From positions 1 through 11,229 of the forward strand of contig CABPCP010000085.1 of assembly GCA_902406105.1 (NCBI GenBank): 11,229 bases of DNA, written 5' to 3'. The position numbers were made by a program, and so were the translations under genes. Shown here piece by piece: positions 1-6,377 of this stretch (position 1 is its first letter; each line of letters starts with the position of its first letter). The notes under the pieces were generated by a model that did not search any database, was not told the DNA's origin, and saw only the letters and a program-made list of their open reading frames with translations. The stretch is from an uncultured Mordavella sp. GTDB taxonomy: Bacteria > Bacillota > Clostridia > Lachnospirales > Lachnospiraceae.

Positions 1-314
1 TGATAGAGCTGGGACACCGCATCGGCGCCGGCCTGCACGTGTCAGAGGCGATTCCTTGTGCCTTTGGATTTTTCGCGGCAAATGAAGGCGATGCGCTTGG
101 TTCTATCGTGGGAGCGGTAAATGTAGGATATGACACAGATACCATTGCCACCATGTCGGGCGCGCTGGCAGGAGCGCTTAAAGGGGGCAAAGCCTATCCA
201 GAACATTTTCTTCCCACCTTGGAGAAAGCGAATGGCCTGAATATTCAGGAACTGGCAGAAGGGATCCGGAAAGTCGTAGAAGAAAGATGGGCAAAAAAGG
301 AGGGCAGAGCATAA
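1..314 (+). CDS. ADP-ribosylglycohydrolase family protein, C-terminal part (5' end outside window)
   Basis: The frame is open from base 3, so only the last 103 residues are present and the true start lies upstream. The fragment carries the C-terminal signature of the ADP-ribosylglycohydrolase (ARH/DraG) fold: a Pro-Ala/Cys-Phe-Gly helix, then Asn-Val-Gly-Tyr followed by Asp-Thr-Asp-Thr (bases 132-143), then a Gly/Ala-rich helix. In this family the Asp-x-Asp-Thr segment coordinates the two metal ions that activate water for hydrolysis of an N- or O-glycosidic bond to ADP-ribose or a related ribosyl compound. This copy therefore looks catalytically competent, as far as it can be seen. The enzyme would be cytosolic. 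One base separates its stop from the ATG of a paralogous gene, which implies translational coupling. The two aligned C-termini share the pattern LG-RIG-G, A-E, P-AFG and G-VN-G, pointing to tandem duplication. The substrate cannot be told from the sequence. Confidence 0.88.
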   Translation, partial: IELGHRIGAGLHVSEAIPCAFGFFAANEGDALGSIVGAVNVGYDTDTIATMSGALAGALKGGKAYPEHFLPTLEKANGLNIQELAEGIRKVVEERWAKKEGRA

Positions 315-315
315 A

Positions 316-1356
316 ATGAAAGAGAAGATTTTAGGCTGCCTTCTGGGGGCCGCTGCAGGAGACGCCATGGGAGCGGCCACAGAGACCAAATCACCAAGGC
401 AGATTCGAGAGACATTCGGGGGACGGGTAGAAGAATTCCGGGAACCGCCGATGGATACTTTGGCAAGAGGAAGAAGAGCGGGACAAGTGACAGATGCTTT
501 TAGTATTCCGTATATCCTGACGCAGCATTTGATCGCGGCAGAAGGAAAGGCTTCGAAAGAACTGGCGGAAAGAGCTCTGCTGGAATGGGGAGAGACCGAA
601 TATTTCGAGCCCTTTGCCGGGATGACGACACGGAACGTAGTAAAACGTCTGAAGGCAGATGACACGATGGGGACTTGGGCATATGCGGGAAGATTAGGGA
701 CAAAACTCTATAAGAGCCACTATTATGCGCTTTCCTCAAATGGGGCGGCCAGTAAGGCATATCCGGCAGGATTGTTCAGTAAAGGAGATGTGGACAAGGC
801 AATCCAAGACACACTGGAACTGACCATGGCTTCTCATGATGACCCTTACAGCATTTCTGGCGCCTGCGCTGTTGCGGCCGCGGTAAGCCGCGGTCTGGGA
901 GAGAACGTTTCTCTTTATGAGGTGGTCAGGGCCGCCCAGTACGGAAGCGTGTGGGGTGAAAAGCTGGCCAGAGAACGGAAGGATATCTGGACTTATCCGG
1001 GCCCTTCTGTGACAAAGCGTATGGAGATGGCAGTTTCAATCGCCCTTCATGGCGGGAGCGGGACGGATATTGCTGTGGAACTTGGAAGCCGTATCGGCAG
1101 CGGTCCGGCGATCGCGGAGACTGTGCCGGCTGCTTTCGGGATCCTGGTAGCAGAGCAGGGCGATACTATGGAAAGCATTTTTGACGGAGTAAATATTGGG
1201 GATGAGACCAGCGCGATCGCAAGCATTATTGGGGCGGTTGCAGGAACTTGGAATGGGGCCGGCAGCATCCGGAAAGGTTACCAGGAGATTCTGGAGAGAG
1301 AAAATCAAATGGATCTCGGCCGTCAGGCGGAAGAGATATGGCAGATTATCTCGTAG
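316..1356 (+). CDS. ADP-ribosylglycohydrolase-like paralogue with altered metal-site residues
   Basis: The 346-residue protein has ARH-fold length and landmarks: an N-terminal GCLLGAAAGDAMG motif (residues 7-19), a His-Asp-Asp-Pro segment (174-177) and a C-terminal Gly/Ala helix after residue 300. It is clearly homologous to the gene just upstream. However, the Thr-Asp-Asp-Thr motif expected near residues 59-62 reads Thr-Asp-Ala-Phe. The C-terminal Asp-Thr-Asp-Thr, intact in the upstream paralogue, aligns without a gap to Glu297-Thr-Ser-Ala300. In known family members these acidic residues hold the two catalytic Mg/Mn ions. By inference this copy is either catalytically weak or inactive, perhaps a partner or regulatory subunit of its neighbour, or it uses a changed metal site on a different substrate. 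The ATG at 316 is 1 base past the upstream stop. The 3' end overlaps the next gene by 19 bases. The family call is firm; enzymatic function is open. Confidence 0.88.
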   Translation: MKEKILGCLLGAAAGDAMGAATETKSPRQIRETFGGRVEEFREPPMDTLARGRRAGQVTDAFSIPYILTQHLIAAEGKASKELAERALLEWGETEYFEPFAGMTTRNVVKRLKADDTMGTWAYAGRLGTKLYKSHYYALSSNGAASKAYPAGLFSKGDVDKAIQDTLELTMASHDDPYSISGACAVAAAVSRGLGENVSLYEVVRAAQYGSVWGEKLARERKDIWTYPGPSVTKRMEMAVSIALHGGSGTDIAVELGSRIGSGPAIAETVPAAFGILVAEQGDTMESIFDGVNIGDETSAIASIIGAVAGTWNGAGSIRKGYQEILERENQMDLGRQAEEIWQIIS

Positions 1357-2105
1357 AGTCGGCCTTATTGTCTCAGGGCCTGGGAAGCATTACAGAACAG
1401 GAGATGCTGGCCTCCTGGCCAGCATCTAACGGACGGATCGCATGGATGTGGAAGGGCAGTATCATGACGGGGATATTGGAGGAATTTTGCCAGATCAGAA
1501 AGACAGGTATCTTGAAAGAACGGATTCATTTCCGGAATTTTGAGCGGGCTGTGATAGAAAGAAAAACAGGCGCATTTACTGCTTCTGGGACTATGAAAGC
1601 CTGTGAGAAGCTTGGGATTCCTTTGACAGTCAGCGGAGGAATCGGCGGTCTGAATGAGCGGGAGGGATTTAAAAGCTGTCATGATCTGGAGGCGCTCATA
1701 TGTACGCATACCGCTCTTTTAGCTACTGCCCCGAAGGATATGTTTGATCTGACGGAAACTGTAGAGACGATGAAAGAAGCGGGCATCCAGGTGATCGGCC
1801 GTGAACGGGACCGCTGTGACGGATATCTGTTCCGGCAAAGACCGGCGCGGCTGTCTGGACGTTGGATGGGAGAAAGAGCAGGAGAAAAGCGTTTGTTCTT
1901 CCAGGAAATCCCGTTAGAAAAAAGACTTGCCGATCCAGACTGGCTTCGGCAGGCGTGTGAGTACGGGACGAAGGAGCGGAAAGAAGGGAGAGAATACCAT
2001 CCAGCGGTCAATAAAAAGCTGGAGCAGCTGTCAGGGGGAAAGAGCGCCTGGCTCCAGTTCCGGTCTTTGACCGCCAATCTGCTTTGGGCGGAGGAAATGA
2101 CGTAA
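1338..2105 (+). CDS. Pseudouridine-5'-phosphate glycosidase-like protein (divergent, short PsuG family)
   Basis: I start it at the ATG at 1338, preceded by GGCGGAAGAG and overlapping the upstream gene by 19 bases, giving 255 residues. PsuG proteins are usually a little over 300. Recognisable blocks in family order: VESALLSQG (6-14, matching the LESTIISHG block with its catalytic Glu, here Glu7); TGAFTASGTM (77-86); the glycine-rich GGIGG (100-104); HDL (115-117) with an Asp where the family holds a metal ligand; PKDMFDL (132-138) keeping the lysine that forms the Schiff base with ribose (Lys133); and a C-terminal LSGGKS block. The His normally following GGIGG is Asn106. PsuG reversibly splits pseudouridine 5'-phosphate into uracil and ribose 5-phosphate. 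Retained Glu and Lys suggest C-glycosidase-type chemistry, but low similarity and shortened loops argue for another substrate. No PsuK-type kinase is visible nearby. The assignment rests on motif order only. Confidence 0.72.
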   Translation: MADYLVESALLSQGLGSITEQEMLASWPASNGRIAWMWKGSIMTGILEEFCQIRKTGILKERIHFRNFERAVIERKTGAFTASGTMKACEKLGIPLTVSGGIGGLNEREGFKSCHDLEALICTHTALLATAPKDMFDLTETVETMKEAGIQVIGRERDRCDGYLFRQRPARLSGRWMGERAGEKRLFFQEIPLEKRLADPDWLRQACEYGTKERKEGREYHPAVNKKLEQLSGGKSAWLQFRSLTANLLWAEEMT

Positions 2106-2122
2106 GAGAGGAAAAAGAAAAC

Positions 2123-2893
2123 ATGAATTATGTAGGAATCGATATTGGCTCTACTGCTTCTAAGGTTGTAGCCAGAGGAGATATAGGGCTGGAATTTGTG
2201 CTGCCGACTGGATGGAACAGCAGGGAGACCACCCTTACAATCCAGGAAAGGCTGAAGGAACAGGGCATCGATGTTCTGGACGAATCTACGAAGGTGGTGG
2301 CTACAGGTTATGGACGGATCGCGGTAGATTTTGCGGATTACGTGATCACGGAGATTACCTGCCATGCCAGGGGTGGCAGAGAATTGGGAAGTGACGACTG
2401 CGCCATCATCGATGTGGGCGGACAGGACACAAAGGTGATCCTGGTCCGGCAGGGAATGGTGCAGGACTTCCTGATGAATGACAAGTGTTCCGCGGGAACC
2501 GGCAAATTCCTGGAAGTTATGGCAAACCGGCTGGGCGTTACCCTGCAGGAGTTGTTTGAATTGGCGGGAAAAGGGACTGTCCTTCCAATCAGCTCTCTTT
2601 GCACCGTGTTCGCGGAATCAGAGGTCATCAATTATATCGGAGAAGGAAGAAAACGAGAAGATATCGCTACCGGCGTAGTGGATTCTGTTGCGGCAAAAGT
2701 GGCCCAGTTAGCCAATCGAAAGAATCTTCCCTCCCAGGTGATCTTAACAGGAGGGTTAAGCCACAGCAGATATTTTTCAGGAATTCTGTCTGAGAAATTA
2801 GGCCAGACAGTGACGCCCACAGATTACGGAAGATATGCGGGAGCGCTGGGGGCTGCTATTTTGGCAGAAGAGAAAACAAGAAGAAAGAAATAA
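2123..2893 (+). CDS. yjiL: BadF/BadG/BcrA/BcrD-type ATPase activator (HgdC/YjiL-like, double-cubane protein reductase)
   Basis: This 256-residue ASKHA-fold ATPase starts at ATG 2123 behind AGAGAGG; the longer frame opening at TTG 2084 lacks support. It shows the phosphate-binding loop GIDIGSTASK (5-14), ATGYGR (60-65), DVGGQDTK (97-104), NDKCSAGTGKF (119-129), CTVFAESEV (160-168) and an LTGG adenosine-site motif near the C-terminus. Cys122 and Cys160 correspond to the two cysteines each subunit gives to the [4Fe-4S] cluster bridging the homodimer in HgdC. Such activators use ATP hydrolysis to push one low-potential electron into a partner Fe-S enzyme. The partner is almost certainly the next gene, 16 bases downstream. 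From memory the sequence closely follows E. coli YjiL. As part of the same tight unit, it is tied to the glycosidase-like genes upstream. The protein would be cytosolic and oxygen-sensitive. Confidence 0.92.
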   Translation: MNYVGIDIGSTASKVVARGDIGLEFVLPTGWNSRETTLTIQERLKEQGIDVLDESTKVVATGYGRIAVDFADYVITEITCHARGGRELGSDDCAIIDVGGQDTKVILVRQGMVQDFLMNDKCSAGTGKFLEVMANRLGVTLQELFELAGKGTVLPISSLCTVFAESEVINYIGEGRKREDIATGVVDSVAAKVAQLANRKNLPSQVILTGGLSHSRYFSGILSEKLGQTVTPTDYGRYAGALGAAILAEEKTRRKK

Positions 2894-2909
2894 AAAATGA
2901 GGTGTATTT

Positions 2910-4061
2910 ATGGAACTGATCAAAGATTTGCCGGAGGTATTTGAAGAATTTGCGGAGCAAAGGAAGAATTCTTTCCTGGGGATCAAGAAAGTAAAGGAGC
3001 AGGGGATCCCGGTGATCGGATCTTATTGTACCTATTTCCCGCAGGAATTGGCTATGGCTATGGGAGCCGCCAGTGTCAGCCTGTGTTCTACGTCAGATGA
3101 GACGATCGCGGATGCCGAGCGGGAACTTCCTAAGAACTTATGTCCTCTGATCAAATCCAGTTATGGATTTGCCCGGACGGATAAATGTCCGTTTTTCTAT
3201 TTTTCTGATGTGGTGGTGGGAGAGACTACCTGCGATGGGAAGAAGAAAATGTACGAGTATATGGGGAATTTTAAGGATGTATTTATTCTGGAACTTCCCA
3301 ATACTCAGGGAGAAGAAGCGCTGAAACTGTGGAAGAGTGAGATCATCCGTTTCAAAGAGTACTTGGAAAAGAAGTTTGAAGTGACCATCACAGAGGAGGA
3401 TATCCGGGAGGCTATCCGCATCAATAACGCGGGAAGAAGGTCTTTGAAACATTTGTATGAAGTTATGCAAAATGACCCGGCGCCCATTACCGGGCAGGAA
3501 CTCTTCAAAGTCCTGTACGGCAGTACTTTCAAGCTTGACCGCAAAGAGATTCCCGGCGAGGTGGACGCTTTGGTGGAGAAGATCAAAGAAGAGTACGCGG
3601 CAGGAAAGATGCAGGAGAAAAAGCCAAGAATCCTGATCACAGGCTGTCCTATCGGCGGAGCTACAGAAAAAGTGATCCGGGCGGTAGAAGATAATGGCGG
3701 GATTGTTGTGACCTATGAAAACTGCGCAGGAGCCAAAGCAATCGATAAACTGGTAGACGAGGATGATCCGGATGTCTACAGCGCTCTGGCGCGCCGATAT
3801 CTCAACATCGGTTGTTCTGTCATGACACCGAATCCTAATCGTTTGGAGCTTTTAGGGAGACTGATCGACGAGTACAAGGTGGACGGAGTGGTAGAGATGA
3901 CCTTGCAGGCTTGTCATACATATAATGTAGAAGCATTCGGAATCCGCAAATTCGTAAATGAAGAAAAAGGAATACCATATATCAGCGTAGAGACAGACTA
4001 TTCTCAGGCAGATATCGGACAGTTGAACACCAGGATCGCGGCGTTCATTGAGATGCTGTAA
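2910..4061 (+). CDS. yjiM: 2-hydroxyacyl-CoA dehydratase-like / double-cubane cluster protein (YjiM-like)
   Basis: The 383-residue protein belongs to the HgdB/FldB/FldC Fe-S superfamily. It has cysteines at 40, 59, 78, 93, 108, 246, 272, 302 and 335, within blocks such as GSYCTYFPQE (37-46), LCSTSDET (58-65), CPLIKSSYGF (78-87), GETTCDGKKKMYEY (104-117), ITGCPIGG (243-250) and LQACHTYNVE (332-341). From memory its length and blocks match E. coli YjiM very closely. That lineage includes the double-cubane cluster protein, where a single protein type carries an [8Fe-9S] double cubane and is fed electrons by an ATP-dependent reductase. This differs from classical dehydratases, which need two different subunits. 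Only one such subunit is encoded here, next to its activator, which supports the double-cubane reading over amino-acid fermentation. The natural substrate of this branch is not established to my knowledge. The ATG is preceded by GAGGTG. It is the last gene of its unit; a strong hairpin follows. Confidence 0.9.
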   Translation: MELIKDLPEVFEEFAEQRKNSFLGIKKVKEQGIPVIGSYCTYFPQELAMAMGAASVSLCSTSDETIADAERELPKNLCPLIKSSYGFARTDKCPFFYFSDVVVGETTCDGKKKMYEYMGNFKDVFILELPNTQGEEALKLWKSEIIRFKEYLEKKFEVTITEEDIREAIRINNAGRRSLKHLYEVMQNDPAPITGQELFKVLYGSTFKLDRKEIPGEVDALVEKIKEEYAAGKMQEKKPRILITGCPIGGATEKVIRAVEDNGGIVVTYENCAGAKAIDKLVDEDDPDVYSALARRYLNIGCSVMTPNPNRLELLGRLIDEYKVDGVVEMTLQACHTYNVEAFGIRKFVNEEKGIPYISVETDYSQADIGQLNTRIAAFIEML

Positions 4062-4084
4062 TCAAAAGGGACAGGGCATTTTTC

Positions 4085-4124
4085 ATCGGGGCCGGGGGGT
4101 TTTTTAAAATCCCCCGGCCCCGAT
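4085..4124 (+). terminator. Strong hairpin ending the YjiL/YjiM unit, terminator-like without a U tract
   Basis: Bases 4085-4098 pair perfectly with 4111-4124, giving a 14-bp GC-rich stem around a 12-base T/A-rich loop. An outer 5-bp stem (4074-4078 with 4131-4135) encloses it across a 6x6 internal loop. It lies 23 bases past the stop of the YjiM-like gene and before a new start region, as expected of a transcription end or 3' stabiliser. No run of T follows the stem on either strand, so it is not a textbook intrinsic terminator. Confidence 0.6.
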
Positions 4125-4148
4125 TACTATTGCCCAGAAGTCATAAAT

Positions 4149-4176
4149 TTGATAATATTTATTGCAGAGATAACAT
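4149..4176 (+). promoter_or_regulatory. Possible promoter for the debranching-enzyme gene
   Basis: TTGATA (4149-4154) and TAACAT (4171-4176) sit 16 bases apart in an AT-rich stretch after the hairpin and about 45 bases before the next start codon. The match to sigma-A boxes is moderate: 5 of 6 bases at -35 and 4 of 6 at -10. Position supports it more than sequence does. Confidence 0.35.
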
Positions 4177-4205
4177 TTTGTTTGCCGCATGTCTATGACT
4201 GATCT

Positions 4206-4213
4206 AAGGGAGG
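4206..4213 (+). promoter_or_regulatory. Ribosome binding site that decides the glgX start
   Basis: AAGGGAGG, with GGAGG at 4209-4213, ends 1 base before the in-frame ATG at 4215 but 7 bases before a second in-frame ATG at 4221. Normal ribosome spacing favours the second ATG. Confidence 0.7.
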
Positions 4214-4220
4214 GATGTCT

Positions 4221-6353
4221 ATGCCGCAGGAATCAAAGAATATGCCAGAAGAACTGACCACAGCCAGTCTGTTTGGCACCCAGATCCAGCATATGGAGCC
4301 TTTGGACCGGGTGAATGGGTTTGACGTGCGTCCGGGTTTTTATATGTTTTTAGGCCCCACACCAATCCCCAAAGGCGTGAATTTTACAGTACAGTCTAAA
4401 GGCGCTGTGTCCTGTGAACTACTGCTCTATCACAGAGAGGCGGCGGAACCTTACGCAGTCCTGCCATTTCCGGAAAATTACCGGATCGGAGATGTGTATT
4501 CTATGATCGTGTTTGGGCTGAATGTGGAGGAATTTGAGTATGCTTACCGGCTGGACGGTCCCTGGGACCCAGAGAAGGGCCTTTTGTTTGATAAAAGTCA
4601 CGTGCTGTTGGATCCTTACGCGAAAGCAGTTACTGGTCAGAGCGTATGGGGGAGGAAGGTGCGTGAAGAAGGCTACCGGGCCAGAGTGGTGAGGAACAAT
4701 TTCTATTGGGGTACGGAACCTCAGCCGAAAATACCCATGGAGGAACTGGTCATCTATGAGATGCATGTCCGGGGATTTACAAAACTGTCCCGGCAGACAA
4801 CAGCTCCTGGAACATTTAAAGGAATCCGGGAAAAGATCCCATATCTTAAGGATCTGGGGATTAACGCCATTGAACTTATGCCCATCTTTGAATTTGACGA
4901 ATTGAGCGGCCGCCGCGAGGTGGGAGGGAGAGAACTGGTAAACTACTGGGGATATAATACGGTCAGCTTCTTTGCTCCTAATACCAGCTATGCATCGGCG
5001 GCAGAATATAACCGGGAAGGAATGGAGTTTAAGCAGCTTGTCAAGTCTCTCCATGAAAATGATATAGAAGTGATCTTGGACGTGGTCTTCAACCATACGG
5101 CGGAAGGGAACGAGAAAGGTCCTTTCATCTCGTTTAAAGGATTTGATAATAACATTTACTATCTCCTGACCCCAGATGGCCATTACTATAATTTCAGCGG
5201 CTGCGGCAACACGATGAACTGCAATCATCCGGTAGTACAGCAGTTGATCCTGGACTGTCTGAGGTATTGGGTCACCACCTACAGGGTGGACGGCTTCCGG
5301 TTTGACCTGGCATCGATCCTGGGAAGAAATGACGATGGTTCTCCTATGCAGAATCCGCCGCTTTTGCGGGCGATCGCCCAAGACCCTATCCTGGGAGATA
5401 CCAAGCTTATCGCGGAAGCCTGGGATGCGGGCGGATTGTATCAGGTAGGGAATTTCCCGGCGTTCCGGCGCTGGAGTGAATGGAATGGCCGCTACCGGGA
5501 TGATCTGCGGGAGTTTTTAAAAGGAGGCCTGTGGGCGGCGTCTGCGGCGGCCCAGCGGATCATTGGATCTCCTGACATTTATGATACAGATATACGGGGA
5601 AAGGATGCTTCTGTTAATTTCCTTACCTGTCACGATGGATTTACGCTGTATGATCTGTACGCCTATAATGAAAAGCATAATGAAGCAAACGGATGGAATA
5701 ATACGGATGGAAACAATGACAATCACAGCTGGAACTGCGGGGCAGAAGGAGAGACGAAGGATCCAGAGGTTCTTTCTCTTCGGCGCCGGATGATCAAGAA
5801 CGCCTGCGCGGTCCTTCTGACCAGCCGGGGAACCCCGATGTTTTTATCTGGAGATGAATTCTGCAATACCCAGTTTGGAAATAACAATGCATATTGTCAG
5901 GACAATGAAATCTCCTGGCTGGATTGGGAAAACCTTAAAAAATACGAGGATATCCACGGATTTTTCCGATATCTCATTCATTTCCGGAAGAGACATCCCG
6001 CTATTATGGGCTTATGCGGCCCCGCTAAGTGCGGGCTGCCGGAAGTAAGTCTTCATTCGCAGAGAGCCTGGGAGGCGGCTTACGATGACGGAACCCGGAT
6101 GATCGGCGTACTATTTGCTGGATATGATGAGAAAAAGGGGAAAGACGATATTGTCTACCTGGGAGTGAATGTATACTGGGAGGCGCTGGGATGTGAACTT
6201 CCAGGGCTTCCGGAAGGATTTCGATGGAAGATTGCCGTCAATACCGGCGCAGAGGGAAGCGGATGCTACCAGGAACCGGCTGAACTATCCGAAACGGGAC
6301 TTTTGATGGGGCCCCGCTCTGTGGTGGTGCTGACCGGAGAGAAGATTTATTGA
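4221..6353 (+). CDS. glgX: Glycogen debranching enzyme, GlgX/isoamylase type (GH13)
   Basis: This 710-residue enzyme has the isoamylase/GlgX layout. An N-terminal beta-sandwich (CBM48-like, about residues 20-140) precedes a (beta/alpha)8 catalytic barrel and a C-terminal beta domain from roughly residue 600. All four GH13 regions are present: DVVFNHT (from residue 287), GFRFDLAS with nucleophile Asp362, IAEAWDAG with acid/base Glu399, and LTCHDGFTLYDL with the transition-state Asp472. The last motif and the following Asn/Asp-rich loop are typical of debranching enzymes that cut alpha-1,6 branches of glycogen or limit dextrins in the cytosol. No secretion signal is seen, consistent with an intracellular role. 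No other glycogen gene (glgB, C, A or P) is in the window, so it is an isolated copy. Start chosen from ribosome-site spacing; the alternative ATG at 4215 adds two residues. The next gene begins 24 bases after its stop. Confidence 0.93.
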   Translation: MPQESKNMPEELTTASLFGTQIQHMEPLDRVNGFDVRPGFYMFLGPTPIPKGVNFTVQSKGAVSCELLLYHREAAEPYAVLPFPENYRIGDVYSMIVFGLNVEEFEYAYRLDGPWDPEKGLLFDKSHVLLDPYAKAVTGQSVWGRKVREEGYRARVVRNNFYWGTEPQPKIPMEELVIYEMHVRGFTKLSRQTTAPGTFKGIREKIPYLKDLGINAIELMPIFEFDELSGRREVGGRELVNYWGYNTVSFFAPNTSYASAAEYNREGMEFKQLVKSLHENDIEVILDVVFNHTAEGNEKGPFISFKGFDNNIYYLLTPDGHYYNFSGCGNTMNCNHPVVQQLILDCLRYWVTTYRVDGFRFDLASILGRNDDGSPMQNPPLLRAIAQDPILGDTKLIAEAWDAGGLYQVGNFPAFRRWSEWNGRYRDDLREFLKGGLWAASAAAQRIIGSPDIYDTDIRGKDASVNFLTCHDGFTLYDLYAYNEKHNEANGWNNTDGNNDNHSWNCGAEGETKDPEVLSLRRRMIKNACAVLLTSRGTPMFLSGDEFCNTQFGNNNAYCQDNEISWLDWENLKKYEDIHGFFRYLIHFRKRHPAIMGLCGPAKCGLPEVSLHSQRAWEAAYDDGTRMIGVLFAGYDEKKGKDDIVYLGVNVYWEALGCELPGLPEGFRWKIAVNTGAEGSGCYQEPAELSETGLLMGPRSVVVLTGEKIY

Positions 6354-6377
6354 TACAAAGCAAAGGAGTGTTATAAA

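Noticed and set aside
42..665. A 207-codon open frame on the - strand across the two ARH genes
   Set aside because: It is antisense to two well-supported homologous genes, and its Ser/Arg/Pro-rich translation is typical of a shadow frame.
1248..1337. Upstream TTG start extending the PsuG-like protein by 30 residues
   Set aside because: The added residues lie entirely inside the preceding gene and match nothing in PsuG. The ATG at 1338 has a plausible ribosome site and begins just before the first conserved block.
2084..2122. Upstream TTG start for the ATPase activator
   Set aside because: The family begins within a few residues of the GIDIGST loop, and ATG 2123 provides this, with AGAGAGG upstream.
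1679..2365. A 228-codon open frame on the - strand across the PsuG-like and ATPase genes
   Set aside because: It is antisense to the conserved motifs of both genes and spans their junction. No motif or start signal supports it.
4419..5381. A 320-codon open frame on the - strand inside glgX
   Set aside because: It lies fully within a gene whose four GH13 motifs are intact. Its translation shows no family motif and it has no ribosome site or promoter of its own. It is a shadow of codon bias.
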